Below are positions 1-9,181 of a stretch of 64,000 nt of DNA, one piece after another. Made by a program: the position numbers and the translations under genes. Position 1 is the stretch's first letter; the number at the start of each line of letters is the position of its first letter. Under the pieces are notes generated by a model, which was given only the letters and a program-made list of their open reading frames with translations, had not been told where the DNA came from and made no database searches. The stretch is taken from contig NZ_SHKS01000005.1 in assembly GCF_004217285.1 (NCBI RefSeq), positions 186,001 through 250,000 on the forward strand, written 5' to 3'. Source of the DNA: Streptomyces sp. BK239. GTDB taxonomy: Bacteria > Actinomycetota > Actinomycetes > Streptomycetales > Streptomycetaceae.

Positions 1-1
1 A

Positions 2-412
2 GAGGCTTCCCGACCCTCGCGGGGCCCCCGCCGCGCGCGCAGCGCCTCCCAGGGATCGGCCAGTCAGCGAGCCGCCACCTCGGATGGGCCCCCCTCCGAG
101 AAGGCCCCTACCGGCGATGCCACCACGGAGGAAGCCGCCGCTGCCGAGGCCCCCGCCGAGGGACCCGCTCCCGGCGCGAGCACCCGCCGCGCCCGGCCTC
201 CCCGCAGTTCCGACGCTCCGTGGCACCATGCCCGTCCCGCCTTCGACGACTCCGAGCCCCAAGGCGAGCGGACGGCCGCGGACCGCCCGCAGTCGTCCGG
301 CGGGGACCCAAGGGACGGAGGCTCGCCCGAAGACGCAACCCCCGAAGACCGAACTCCCGCCGACCCTCCAGCAGACGGCACTCACGACACCCCCCGAGGA
401 GGCCCGCAGTGA
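2..412 (+). CDS. C-terminal tail of an upstream gene (partial)
   Basis: An open frame enters from the left edge and stops at TGA 410-412, overlapping the GTG start of nuoH. The visible 136 residues are hydrophilic low-complexity sequence rich in Pro, Ala, Glu, Gly, Ser and Arg, with no recognisable domain. Tight overlap with nuoH argues that it belongs to the same operon, so it is probably the disordered tail of another complex I subunit. Which subunit (for example NuoC, NuoD or NuoG) cannot be told from this fragment. The start lies outside the window. Confidence 0.6.
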   Translation, partial: EASRPSRGPRRARSASQGSASQRAATSDGPPSEKAPTGDATTEEAAAAEAPAEGPAPGASTRRARPPRSSDAPWHHARPAFDDSEPQGERTAADRPQSSGGDPRDGGSPEDATPEDRTPADPPADGTHDTPRGGPQ

Positions 413-1377
413 ACGACGCCTCAGACGTCGCCCTGCGACTCCTGATCGTCTTCGTCGTCTTCCTCACCTTCCCCCTGATCGTGGGTCAGACCGAGCACAA
501 GGTCATGGCCCATATGCAGGGCCGCCTCGGCCCCATGTACGCCGGCGGCTTCCACGGCTGGGCCCAGCTCATCGCGGACGGCGTGAAGTTCGCGCAGAAG
601 GAGGACGTCGTCCCCGCGGGCGCGGACCGCCGTGTCTTCCAGCTCGCCCCCGCCGTGGCGCTCCTGCCGTACCTCCTCGTCCTCCTCGCCATCCCCATCG
701 GCCCGGGTGAGGGCGCGGTCGGCGAGGTCGTCGACGCCGGCGTCTTCTTCGTCCTCGCGGTGATGGGCGTGGGCGTCCTCGGCTCACTCATGGCCGGCTG
801 GGCCTCCGCCAACAAGTTCTCCCTCCTCGGCGGCCTGCGCACCGCCGCCCAGCTCCTCGCCTACGAACTCCCCATGCTCCTCACCGCCGCCTCCGTCGCG
901 ATGGCCGCTGGGACGGTCTCGCTCCCCGGCATCGTCGACGCCTTCGAGTGGTGGTGGCTGCCCTGGCAGATCGTCGGCGCGATCGTCTTCTTCGTCGCCG
1001 GCCTCGCCGAACTCCAACGGCCTCCCTTCGACATGCCCGTCGCCGACTCCGAGATCATCTTCGGCGCGTACACCGAGTACACCGGCCTCCGTTTCGCTCT
1101 GTTCCTCCTCGCCGAGTACGCCGGCATCGTCGTCCTGTGCGGCCTGACCACCGTCCTCTTCCTGGGCGGCTGGCACGGCCCCTGGGGCGCCGACGGCCTC
1201 GGCTGGGTCTGGACCCTGCTGAAGACCGCCCTGCTCGCCTTCGTCGTCATCTGGCTCCGCGTCACCTATCCACGGCTGCGCGAGGACCAGCTCCAGAAAC
1301 TCTCCTGGACCCTCCTCGTCCCCCTCTCTCTCGCTCAGATCGCTCTCACCGGCGTCGTCAAGGTGGTGATCCGGTAA
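409..1377 (+). CDS. nuoH: NADH-quinone oxidoreductase subunit H
   Basis: NuoH (ND1 family) is the membrane subunit of complex I that forms the quinone-binding pocket where the peripheral arm joins the membrane arm. The product has 322 residues with about eight hydrophobic segments. Family hallmarks visible are GQTEHKVMAHMQGRLGP near the N-terminus, the loop ELQRPPFDMPVADSE and the following EYTGLRFALFLLAEY. The GTG start at 409 follows GAGGAGG at 396-402 with good spacing; the reading frame stays open upstream to 220, but that part is Arg/Pro-rich shadow sequence. The stop is three bases before nuoI. Confidence 0.95.
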   Translation: MNDASDVALRLLIVFVVFLTFPLIVGQTEHKVMAHMQGRLGPMYAGGFHGWAQLIADGVKFAQKEDVVPAGADRRVFQLAPAVALLPYLLVLLAIPIGPGEGAVGEVVDAGVFFVLAVMGVGVLGSLMAGWASANKFSLLGGLRTAAQLLAYELPMLLTAASVAMAAGTVSLPGIVDAFEWWWLPWQIVGAIVFFVAGLAELQRPPFDMPVADSEIIFGAYTEYTGLRFALFLLAEYAGIVVLCGLTTVLFLGGWHGPWGADGLGWVWTLLKTALLAFVVIWLRVTYPRLREDQLQKLSWTLLVPLSLAQIALTGVVKVVIR

Positions 1378-1379
1378 CC

Positions 1380-1949
1380 ATGGCCCCCATCCCCGGAAGC
1401 GGCCTCGCCAAGGGCCTGGCCGTCACCCTCCGCACGATGACGCGGAAGACCGTCACCGAGCAGTACCCGGACACCCAGCCCGACCTCCCGCCCCGCACCC
1501 GCGGAGTGATCGGCTTGTTCGAGGAGAACTGCACGGTCTGCATGCTGTGCGCCCGTGAGTGCCCCGACTGGTGCATCTACATCGACTCCCACAAGGAGAC
1601 GGTCCCGGCGGCGACCCCCGGCGGCCGCGAACGCAGCCGCAACGTCCTCGACCGTTTCGCCATCGACTTCTCCCTGTGCATGTACTGCGGTATCTGCATC
1701 GAGGTGTGTCCTTTCGACGCCCTGTTCTGGTCCCCGGCGTTCGAGTACGCCGAGACCGACATCCGCGACCTCACCCACGAGCGGGACAAGCTCCGCGAAT
1801 GGATGTGGACGGTCCCGGCCCCGCCCGCCCTCGACCCCGGCGCGGAGGAGCCGAAGGAGATCGCCGCCGCCCGCAAGACCGCCGAGAAACTGGCAGCCGC
1901 CCAGGAAGCGCAAGCCGAACCGACCGAGCCCCCGGAGGGAGAGGCATGA
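1380..1949 (+). CDS. nuoI: NADH-quinone oxidoreductase subunit I (2x[4Fe-4S])
   Basis: NuoI (TYKY family) carries clusters N6a and N6b, which pass electrons towards the quinone site. The 189-residue product shows two ferredoxin motifs: CTVCMLCARECP (about residues 52-63) and CMYCGICIEVCP (about residues 100-111). Each has the CxxCxxCxxxCP pattern, so all eight cluster ligands are present. The C-terminal 40 residues are Ala/Glu/Pro-rich and charged, beyond the family core. The ATG at 1380 comes just after the nuoH stop, and the 3' end overlaps nuoJ as ATGA. Confidence 0.95.
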   Translation: MAPIPGSGLAKGLAVTLRTMTRKTVTEQYPDTQPDLPPRTRGVIGLFEENCTVCMLCARECPDWCIYIDSHKETVPAATPGGRERSRNVLDRFAIDFSLCMYCGICIEVCPFDALFWSPAFEYAETDIRDLTHERDKLREWMWTVPAPPALDPGAEEPKEIAAARKTAEKLAAAQEAQAEPTEPPEGEA

Positions 1950-2590
1950 CCCTCGCTCAGGCCCCGCAGGGCTTCCTCTCGCCGACCGGTGTCGAGATCG
2001 CCTTCCTCCTCGTCGGTCTGGTCACCTTCGGCGCGGCCCTCGTCACCGTCACCACCCGTCAACTGGTCCACGCCGCCCTGTGGCTGGTGGTCGCCCTCGG
2101 CGGCCTCGCCGTCGAATACCTCCTCCTCACCGCCGAGTTCATCGCCTGGGTGCAGGTCCTCATCTACGTCGGGTCCGTCGTCGTCCTCCTCCTGTTCGGT
2201 CTGATGCTCACCAGGGCCCCCATCGGCCGCTCACCGGACGCCGACTCCGGCAACCGCTGGGCCGCCCTCTCGGTCGCCGTCGCCGCCGCGGCCGCCCTGG
2301 TCTGGGTGGTCGTCGACGCCTTCCGCGCCACCTGGATCGACCTGGACGGCCCGGCCGCCGGCTCCACCGAGGTCACCGGCGCGAGCCTCTTCCAGCACTG
2401 GGTCCTTCCCTTCGAAGCCCTCTCCGTCCTCCTCCTCGCGGCACTGGTCGGCGCGATCGTCCTGTCCCGCAAGGCCAAGGCCGAGTCGAGCTCTCCCCCT
2501 GTGAACTCCCGAGCAATCACCAAGAGTTCCCGGACTGTCACAGAGAGTTCCGGAACTTCGCCGGCCGAGCCGGAAGGCGGCGCCCGCTGA
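1946..2590 (+). CDS. nuoJ: NADH-quinone oxidoreductase subunit J
   Basis: NuoJ (ND6 family) is an integral subunit of the complex I membrane arm, needed for coupling quinone reduction to proton pumping. The 214-residue product has five predicted membrane segments and the family motif FIAWVQVLIYVGSVVVLLLF in its third helix region. The last 35 residues form a Ser/Thr/Pro-rich hydrophilic tail not needed in the family core. The start ATG at 1946 overlaps the nuoI stop (ATGA) and the stop overlaps nuoK (TGATG), indicating translational coupling. Confidence 0.93.
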   Translation: MTLAQAPQGFLSPTGVEIAFLLVGLVTFGAALVTVTTRQLVHAALWLVVALGGLAVEYLLLTAEFIAWVQVLIYVGSVVVLLLFGLMLTRAPIGRSPDADSGNRWAALSVAVAAAAALVWVVVDAFRATWIDLDGPAAGSTEVTGASLFQHWVLPFEALSVLLLAALVGAIVLSRKAKAESSSPPVNSRAITKSSRTVTESSGTSPAEPEGGAR

Positions 2591-3015
2591 TGCACCTCGC
2601 CTATCCCGCCGTTCTCGCCGCCCTGCTCTTCTGCACGGGCCTCTACGGCGTGCTCGCCCGCCGCAACGCGATCCTGGTGTTGATGTCGGTCGAGCTGATG
2701 CTCAACGCCGTCAACCTCAACCTCGTCGCCTTCGACGTCTGGCTCAGCAGGACCGCCGAGGAGACCCTGCACTCCGGCCAGGCCCTCACCCTGTTCACCA
2801 TCGCCGTCGCCGCCGCCGAGATCGGCATCGGCCTGGCCATCGTCCTCGCCGTCCACCGCAACCGCGGCACCGCGGACATCGACAAGCTCCGCGACACCGC
2901 AGAGGGCCACGAAGTCCTGGACGCCGACGGCCCCGACGGCCCCGGCGACCCCCACAGCGGCGCCCGCGCGGCCGAACAGGCCGGCCGGGCCGGGAAGTCC
3001 GAGGCCACCGCGTGA
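2590..3015 (+). CDS. nuoK: NADH-quinone oxidoreductase subunit K
   Basis: NuoK (ND4L family) is a three-helix antiporter-like subunit of the membrane arm. The buried acidic residues expected in helices 2 and 3 are present: Glu in SVELMLNAVNLN and Glu in AAAEIGIGLAIVLAVHR. The product has 141 residues, about 40 longer than the usual 100, because of a charged Asp/Gly/Ala-rich cytoplasmic tail. The ATG at 2590 shares one base with the nuoJ stop, and the stop overlaps the nuoL GTG start. Confidence 0.94.
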   Translation: MHLAYPAVLAALLFCTGLYGVLARRNAILVLMSVELMLNAVNLNLVAFDVWLSRTAEETLHSGQALTLFTIAVAAAEIGIGLAIVLAVHRNRGTADIDKLRDTAEGHEVLDADGPDGPGDPHSGARAAEQAGRAGKSEATA

Positions 3016-5006
3016 CCACCACCACCCTCGCCGTCCTCGTCCCGCTCCTGCCGTTCCTCGGCGCGGCCGCCGGACTGCTCCTCGGCCGCACCGCCCCCGG
3101 ATTCGTCCGCCCGCTCGCGGTCCTGCCGACCCTCGCCTCCCTCGTCCTGGCCGCCGTGGTCGCCGTACGGCAGGGCGGGGACGCGGCCGTCGACGCGGTC
3201 ACCGAGCTCACCCCCACCGGTTCGGTCCCGATCGAACTGGCGCTGTACATCGACGGCTTCGCCGCGCTCGTCGCCGTCCTGGTCGGCCTGGTCGCCGGCT
3301 GCGTGCAGATCTACTCGACCGCCTACCTGCGCGAGGACCCGCGCTATGCGTCCTACGCCGCTCTCGTCTCCCTGTTCACCTCCGCGATGTTCCTGGTCGT
3401 CTACTCCGGCGACCTGATCGTGCTGCTGGTCGGCTGGGAAGTCATGGGCATCTGCTCCTACTTCCTGGTCGGCCACTACTGGGAGACCCCGGAGGCCCGC
3501 GCCGCCTCCATCAAGGCCTTCCTCGTCACCAAGCTCGGCGACGTCCCCTTCCTCCTCGGTCTGTTCGCCCTGGCCACCGACGCCAGCTCCTTCCGCATCA
3601 CCAAGGTCCTCGGCGCCGTCGCCCACGACGGACTTGACCACCCGACCCTGATCGCCCTGCTCCTCCTGGCGGGCGTGGCCGGCAAGTCGGCGCAGTTCCC
3701 GCTGCACACCTGGCTCCCCGACGCCATGGCGGGCCCGACACCCGTCTCCGCGTTGATCCACGCGGCGACGATGGTCGCCGCCGGCGTCTACTTCGTCGCC
3801 CGCCTCCTCCCGGTCTTCGAGGCATCCCAGGCCGCGATGGTCGTCCTGGCCGTCATGGCCGCCGTCACCATGGCCGGCTCCGGTGTCGCCGCGCTCGCCC
3901 AGGACGACATCAAGCGCGTCCTCGCCTACTCGACGATCGGCCAGCTCGGTTACATGACCGGAGCCCTCGCCGTCGGCGACCGCGGCGCCGCCGTGTTCCA
4001 CCTCCTGTCGCACGGCGCGTTCAAGGCGCTGCTGTTCCTCGCCGCCGGAGTGATCATCCACGCCGCCGGCACCAACTCCCTGGCCGCCATGTCCCGCATG
4101 AGCCACCTGCGCGACCGCGTCCCCGACGCGTTCTGGACGATGACCGTGGCGCTCCTCGCGCTCGCCGCGATCCCGCCGTTCAGCGGCTTCTTCTCCAAGG
4201 AGTCCGTCCTCGGCGCCGCCGAACACGCCTCCACCGGCCACAGCGAGTACGCTCCCGCCGCCGCGGGCTGGATCGTCCTCGTCACCGGACTGCTCACCGC
4301 CCTCCTCACCGCCGCCTACGCGGCCCGCCTGTGGCTGCTGGCCTTCAACGGCCGGGGAGCCGAAGCCCCCGACCACGGCCGGGAGCCCTTGCCGATGACC
4401 GCCGTGCTGTGGGTGCTCGCCGCCCCCTCCCTCGCCGTCGGCGGGCTCGCCTACCGCACGCTGCCCGACTGGTTCGACGGCGGCGACCTGGCCCCGACCC
4501 TCACCACATCCGTCCTCGGCACGGGCCTGGCGCTGACCGGTGTCCTCGTCGTCGGCGCGGCCTGGCGGCACACCACCGCGCGAGCCGCACGCGTCCCGAT
4601 GGGCGCGGTCGCCGCCCACCCCGAGCGCGACGCCGCAGCCGTGGAGGCCGAGGCCATCGCGACGCACGCGCCCGCCTACGGTGACGTGGCCGCCGCGCCC
4701 GACCCGGCCGACCCCGGCCGGCTCCTGCTCGGCCCGCTGCACCGCCACGCCGCCGCCGGTTTCCACCTCGACGCCGTCTACCGGGCCCTGTTCGTACGCC
4801 CGGTGCAGGCCGGAGCGAGCCTCGTCCGGTTCCTCGACCGCGAGGTCGTCGACACCTACGTCAGCGGAGCGGGCACCCTGCCCCGCTGGCTCGGCGCCGC
4901 CGTACGGCGTGCCCAGACCGGCAACGTCCAGACCTATGTGAGCGCGCTGCTCGCCGGCGCCGTCGTCCTGGCGGTCGCCGCCGTCCTCGTCGCGACGGGA
5001 GCGTGA
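3012..5006 (+). CDS. nuoL: NADH-quinone oxidoreductase subunit L
   Basis: NuoL (ND5 family) is the distal antiporter-like proton pump of complex I. The 664-residue protein has the N-terminal ND5 region with YLREDPRYASY, the antiporter core with LVGWEVMGICSYFLVGHYW and TWLPDAMAGPTPVSALIHAATMV read in two pieces, followed by a proton-translocating helix bundle and a C-terminal lateral segment ending in hydrophobic sequence. A hydrophilic, Ala/His-rich insert lies near residues 520-575. The GTG start at 3012 overlaps the nuoK TGA stop (GTGA). The length is normal for the family. Confidence 0.95.
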   Translation: MTTTTLAVLVPLLPFLGAAAGLLLGRTAPGFVRPLAVLPTLASLVLAAVVAVRQGGDAAVDAVTELTPTGSVPIELALYIDGFAALVAVLVGLVAGCVQIYSTAYLREDPRYASYAALVSLFTSAMFLVVYSGDLIVLLVGWEVMGICSYFLVGHYWETPEARAASIKAFLVTKLGDVPFLLGLFALATDASSFRITKVLGAVAHDGLDHPTLIALLLLAGVAGKSAQFPLHTWLPDAMAGPTPVSALIHAATMVAAGVYFVARLLPVFEASQAAMVVLAVMAAVTMAGSGVAALAQDDIKRVLAYSTIGQLGYMTGALAVGDRGAAVFHLLSHGAFKALLFLAAGVIIHAAGTNSLAAMSRMSHLRDRVPDAFWTMTVALLALAAIPPFSGFFSKESVLGAAEHASTGHSEYAPAAAGWIVLVTGLLTALLTAAYAARLWLLAFNGRGAEAPDHGREPLPMTAVLWVLAAPSLAVGGLAYRTLPDWFDGGDLAPTLTTSVLGTGLALTGVLVVGAAWRHTTARAARVPMGAVAAHPERDAAAVEAEAIATHAPAYGDVAAAPDPADPGRLLLGPLHRHAAAGFHLDAVYRALFVRPVQAGASLVRFLDREVVDTYVSGAGTLPRWLGAAVRRAQTGNVQTYVSALLAGAVVLAVAAVLVATGA

Positions 5007-5012
5007 GCAGGA

Positions 5013-6587
5013 GTGATCGATATCAACGAGTCCGTGATGCAGTTCCTTCTGGCGTTGATCGTGGCCGGCCCGCTCCTCGGCGCGGCCGCCGCTCTCCTGC
5101 CCGCCCCGCCCGGACTGAAGGGGACGTCACCCGAGCAGGCCGTCCTGCGGCACGGCGTCATGGTGACCGGCGCGATCCTCGTCGCCGCCATCGCCCTCGC
5201 GGTCGGCTTCGACCATGACCACCCCTCGAAGATGCAGGCCACGACCGACATCAGCTGGATCCCCGCACTCGACGTGCGCATCCACCTCGGCGTCGACGGC
5301 ATCTCCCTCCCCCTCCTGGTGCTGACCGCGCTGCTGACCTTCCTCTGCGCGCTCTACTCCTACTTCAACCCGCCCAAGGGCCCCAGCCCCAAGGCCTTCG
5401 TCGCTCTCCTGCTCGTCCTGGAGGCCGGCACCCTCGCCACCTTCGCCGCCCTCGACCTGATCCTGTTCTTCCTCGCCTTCGAGACCGTGCTGATCCCGAT
5501 GTACTTCCTCATCGCCCGCTGGGGCGGCGAGGGCCGGACCCGGGCGGCCTCCAAGTTCATCCTGTACACGCTGCTCGGATCCGTGGTCATGCTGCTCGGC
5601 CTGCTCGTGATCGGCGTCACGGCGGGCACGTTCGACATGATGGCACTCGCCACTGACAACGGCCGGTCGCTGAGTACATCCGTGCAGGTCATCGCCGTTC
5701 TCGCGGTCGGGATCGGGCTCGCGGTGAAGACCCCGATGTGGCCCCTGCACAGCTGGCTGCCCGACGCCCACACCGCCGCCCCGACCGTCGGCTCGGTCCT
5801 CCTCGCCGGCGTGCTGCTGAAGATGGGAACGTACGGTTTCGTCCGGATCCTCCTCCCGGTCGCGCCCGACGGCTTCCACTCCTTCGCGCCCTACCTCGCC
5901 GCCTTCGCCGTCGTCGGCATCGTCTACGGCTCCCTGGCCTGCCTCGCCCTCGCCAAGCGGGGTGCCAAGGGCGACCTCAAGCGCCTCGTCGCCTACTCCT
6001 CCGTCGGCCACATGGGCTTCGTCCTCCTCGGCATCGCCTCCACCACCCCGACCGGAGTGAACGGCGCCCTGTTCGCCAACGTCGCCCACGGCCTCATCAC
6101 CGGCCTGCTCTTCTTCCTGGTCGGAGCCCTCAAGGACCGCACGGGCACCACCGACCTCGACACCCTCGCCCAGCAGACCGGCGCCGCGCTCTACGGCAAG
6201 GCCCCGCGCCTCGGCGGCCTGCTCGCCTTCGCCGCGGTCGCCTCGCTCGGCCTGCCCGGCCTCGCCGGGTTCTGGGGCGAGATGCTGGCCATGTTCGGCG
6301 CGTTCGACCCCGCCGCCGGACTCAGCCGTCCCGCCTTCCTCACCTTCACGGCGATCGCCGCGTTCGGCACCCTGCTGACCGCCGCCTACCTCCTTGTCGT
6401 CGTCCGCCGCGTCTGCATGGGCGTGATCCCGCAGGACGCGCCGCGACTCGCCGACGTCCGCGCGTACGAGTTCGCGGCCTGGATCCCGCTCGTCGTCCTC
6501 ACCGTCGTCGCGGGCCTGTGGCCCAAGGCACTCCTCGGCCTCACCGACCCGGCCGTGCAGCAGCTCCTCGCAGGAGGCACCCGATGA
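5013..6587 (+). CDS. nuoM: NADH-quinone oxidoreductase subunit M
   Basis: NuoM (ND4 family) is the second antiporter-like proton pump of the membrane arm. The 524-residue product contains GVDGISLPLLVLTALLTF, the conserved Glu in LAFETVLIPMYFLIARWGG, and the signature KTPMWPLHSWLPDAHTAAP followed by VLLKMGTYGFVRI. Length and about 14 hydrophobic segments match the family. The GTG start at 5013 lies six bases after the nuoL stop with AGGAG upstream. The stop overlaps nuoN as ATGA. Confidence 0.95.
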   Translation: MIDINESVMQFLLALIVAGPLLGAAAALLPAPPGLKGTSPEQAVLRHGVMVTGAILVAAIALAVGFDHDHPSKMQATTDISWIPALDVRIHLGVDGISLPLLVLTALLTFLCALYSYFNPPKGPSPKAFVALLLVLEAGTLATFAALDLILFFLAFETVLIPMYFLIARWGGEGRTRAASKFILYTLLGSVVMLLGLLVIGVTAGTFDMMALATDNGRSLSTSVQVIAVLAVGIGLAVKTPMWPLHSWLPDAHTAAPTVGSVLLAGVLLKMGTYGFVRILLPVAPDGFHSFAPYLAAFAVVGIVYGSLACLALAKRGAKGDLKRLVAYSSVGHMGFVLLGIASTTPTGVNGALFANVAHGLITGLLFFLVGALKDRTGTTDLDTLAQQTGAALYGKAPRLGGLLAFAAVASLGLPGLAGFWGEMLAMFGAFDPAAGLSRPAFLTFTAIAAFGTLLTAAYLLVVVRRVCMGVIPQDAPRLADVRAYEFAAWIPLVVLTVVAGLWPKALLGLTDPAVQQLLAGGTR

Positions 6588-8098
6588 GCTCCCCGGCCGC
6601 ACCGTCCCTCGTGCAGTCCGTCGACTGGCTCGCGATCGCCCCGCCCACCCTCGCGGCGGTCGTCGCACTCGTCGTCCTCGTCGCCGACCTGTTCCTCGAC
6701 GGCCACCGCAAGGCACTCCTCGGATGGCTGTCCGTCGCCGGCCTCGCCGCCTCCACCGCCCTCCTGCTGCCCCTCCTGGACGGCGACCGCTCCACCTTCT
6801 GCCTCACGAGTGACACACGCGTGTGCAGCTACACGGCCGACCACTTCACCCTCGTCATCCAGTTCCTCGTGCTCGGGGGAGCGCTGCTGGCCGCCCTGCT
6901 GTCGGTCACCGCCCTGAAGGACGCGCGCGGACGGCTCCCCGAGGGCGAGTTCTGGTTCCTGCTGCTGTCCTCCGCCGCCGGCGCCGCCCTCCTGCCCGCC
7001 TCCCGCGACCTCGCCACACTCGTCGTCGCCCTGGAGGTCGCCTCCCTGCCCGCGTTCGCCCTCGTCGGCATCCGCCACGGCGACCGCAGGTCCTCCGAAG
7101 CAGCCCTGAAGTTCTTCCTGTCGTCCGTCACCGCGACCGCCGTCAGCCTCCTCGGCATCAGCTTCGTCTACGCCACCACCGGCACCCTGCACCTCACCCG
7201 GGTGGCCGAGCGCATCCAGGACGTCGACGGACAGTTCCACACCCTCGCCCAGGCCGGAGTCGTCCTCACCCTCGTCGGCTTCGCCTTCAAGACGGCCGCC
7301 GTCCCCTTCCACTTCTGGGTCCCCGACACCTATGTCGGCGCCCCCCTGCCCATCGCGGCCTACCTCTCCGTCGTCGGCAAGGCGGTCGGCTTCTCCGGCC
7401 TCATCCTCGTCACCGTCGTCGCCTTCCCCTCGTACGCCGACGTGTGGGGCCCCGCGCTGGCCGCGCTGGCCGCCCTCACCATGACCGCCGGGAACGTCGG
7501 CGCCCTGCGCCAGCAGGCCACGCGCGCGTACAGCGCCGTACGCCTGCTCGCCTGGTCCTCCGTCGGCCAGGCCGGCTACCTCCTCGTCCCGATCGCCGCC
7601 GCCGCGTACTCCGACAACCCACAGCGCTCCATCGGCTCCACCGTCGCCTACGCCCTGACGTACGCCGCCGTGAACCTCGGCGCCTTCGCCGTGGCCGCCC
7701 TGGTCGGCCGCACCCGTCCGCAGAACCGCCTCGCCGACTACCGGGGCCTCCACGCGAAGAACCCGCTCTCCGCGCTGCTCCTGGCCTTCTTCCTGCTCTG
7801 CCTGGCCGGCCTGCCGCCGGGAATCATCGGCCTCTTCGCGAAGGTCACCGTGTTCTCCGCCGCCGTCGACGCGGGCCTGGGCTGGCTGGCGGTCGTCATG
7901 GCCGTCAACGTGGTCATCGCCCTGTACTACTACCTCCAGTGGACGGCCCTGCTGTTCCGCGCCCCCGAGGGCGAGCCCGTACGGCACCGGGTCCCCGCAC
8001 CCCTCACCGCCGCGCTCGCCCTCACCGCCGTCCTCGGCGTCGTCCTCTCCGGAGCACCCCAACTGGTCCTGCGCTTCGCCGGCACAGCCCTCTTCTGA
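6584..8098 (+). CDS. nuoN: NADH-quinone oxidoreductase subunit N
   Basis: NuoN (ND2 family) is the third antiporter-like subunit and the last gene of this operon. The 504-residue product has the antiporter core with KTAAVPFHFWVPDTYVGAP (about residues 237-255), the conserved helix SSAAGAALLPASRDLATLVVALE, and a terminal stretch LPPGIIGLFAKVTVFSAAV. The start ATG at 6584 overlaps the nuoM stop; the much longer frame upstream is an Arg/Pro-rich shadow of nuoM. No strong terminator follows, only weak GC-rich stems around 8105-8160. Confidence 0.94.
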   Translation: MSSPAAPSLVQSVDWLAIAPPTLAAVVALVVLVADLFLDGHRKALLGWLSVAGLAASTALLLPLLDGDRSTFCLTSDTRVCSYTADHFTLVIQFLVLGGALLAALLSVTALKDARGRLPEGEFWFLLLSSAAGAALLPASRDLATLVVALEVASLPAFALVGIRHGDRRSSEAALKFFLSSVTATAVSLLGISFVYATTGTLHLTRVAERIQDVDGQFHTLAQAGVVLTLVGFAFKTAAVPFHFWVPDTYVGAPLPIAAYLSVVGKAVGFSGLILVTVVAFPSYADVWGPALAALAALTMTAGNVGALRQQATRAYSAVRLLAWSSVGQAGYLLVPIAAAAYSDNPQRSIGSTVAYALTYAAVNLGAFAVAALVGRTRPQNRLADYRGLHAKNPLSALLLAFFLLCLAGLPPGIIGLFAKVTVFSAAVDAGLGWLAVVMAVNVVIALYYYLQWTALLFRAPEGEPVRHRVPAPLTAALALTAVLGVVLSGAPQLVLRFAGTALF

Positions 8099-8172
8099 GT
8101 GCCCGCCGGCCCTGTCACAGGCCCTCAGCGGCCCTCACCCGGACGGCCCACCCCGGCCGCCGGTCGCACAAG

Positions 8173-8198
8173 GGAACCCGAGCCCCCCGTCTGGCGTT
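8173..8198 (+). promoter_or_regulatory. Candidate sigma-R-type promoter of htpX
   Basis: GGAAC at 8173-8177 (preceded by G) is followed after exactly 18 bases by GTT at 8196-8198. The known sigma-R consensus in Streptomyces is GGAAT-N18/19-GTT, so one base differs. It lies about 120 bases upstream of the htpX start and no competing housekeeping promoter is obvious. The assignment is by eye and unproven. Confidence 0.45.
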
Positions 8199-8317
8199 GA
8201 CCAAAACGGGAGGTTCCACTGGACGTGGCACCACGACACCAGGGGCCTCGCACATCAGACGGCAAGATCAGGCAACACGTTCAGGGGTCCCCTGCCGCAC
8301 GACTTGGAGGGCGTACC

Positions 8318-9181
8318 GTGCACCGCCGGCACAACGGGCTAAGGACCGCAGTACTCCTCGGGGGACTGTCGGCGCTCATCATCGTCATCGGCAGCTTCTT
8401 CGGGCGGGCGGGGCTCGTCGTGGCGGTCCTCGTCGCGCTCGGCACCAACGCGTACGCGTACTGGAACAGCGACAAGCTCGCACTGCGCGCGATGCGCGCC
8501 CGGCCGGTCAGCGAGTTCGAGGCCCCGGCGCTCTACCGCATGGTCCGTGAGCTCTCCACCCAGGCCCGCCAGCCCATGCCCCGGCTGTACATCTCCCCGA
8601 CCGAGGCGCCCAACGCCTTCGCCACCGGCCGCAACCCGCGCAACGCCGCCGTGTGCTGCACGGAAGGCATCCTCCGCCTCCTCGACGAACGCGAACTGCG
8701 CGGCGTCATCGGCCATGAGCTGAGCCATGTCTACAACCGGGACATCCTCATCTCCTCGGTCGCCGGCGCCCTCGCCTCCGTGATCATGTTCCTGGTCAAC
8801 TTCGCCTACTTCATCCCGATCGGCCGCTCCAGCGACGACGACGGCCCCGGCATCCTCGGCATGCTCCTGATCATGCTGCTGGGCCCGCTCGCCGCCAGCC
8901 TCATCCAGCTCGCCATCAGCCGCTCCCGCGAGTACGAGGCCGACGCCTCCGGCGCGCAGCTCACCGGCGACCCCCTGGCCCTCGCCGGCGCCCTGCGCAA
9001 GCTCGAACTCGGCACCAAGCAGCTCCCGCTGCCGCCCGAGCCCCGGATCGAGACCGCGAGCCACATGATGATCGCCAACCCGTTCCGCCCGGGCCAGGGG
9101 CTCTCCAAGATGTTCTCGACGCACCCGCCCATGGCGGAGCGCATCGCCCGTCTCGAGAAGATGGCAGGTCACCGACAGTGA
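8318..9181 (+). CDS. htpX: HtpX-like membrane zinc metalloprotease
   Basis: HtpX is an M48 membrane protease that degrades damaged membrane proteins with its catalytic domain on the cytoplasmic side. The 287-residue product has two N-terminal membrane helices, the zinc motif GHELSHVYNRD (HExxH, about residues 130-140), a further hydrophobic hairpin, and the third zinc ligand in SREYEADASG. The chosen GTG start at 8318 has TTGGAGG nine bases upstream; an in-frame GTG at 8225 would add an unlikely hydrophilic leader. The stop overlaps the next gene (GTGA), so the two are probably co-translated. The upstream promoter resembles sigma-R sites. Confidence 0.9.
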   Translation: MHRRHNGLRTAVLLGGLSALIIVIGSFFGRAGLVVAVLVALGTNAYAYWNSDKLALRAMRARPVSEFEAPALYRMVRELSTQARQPMPRLYISPTEAPNAFATGRNPRNAAVCCTEGILRLLDERELRGVIGHELSHVYNRDILISSVAGALASVIMFLVNFAYFIPIGRSSDDDGPGILGMLLIMLLGPLAASLIQLAISRSREYEADASGAQLTGDPLALAGALRKLELGTKQLPLPPEPRIETASHMMIANPFRPGQGLSKMFSTHPPMAERIARLEKMAGHRQ

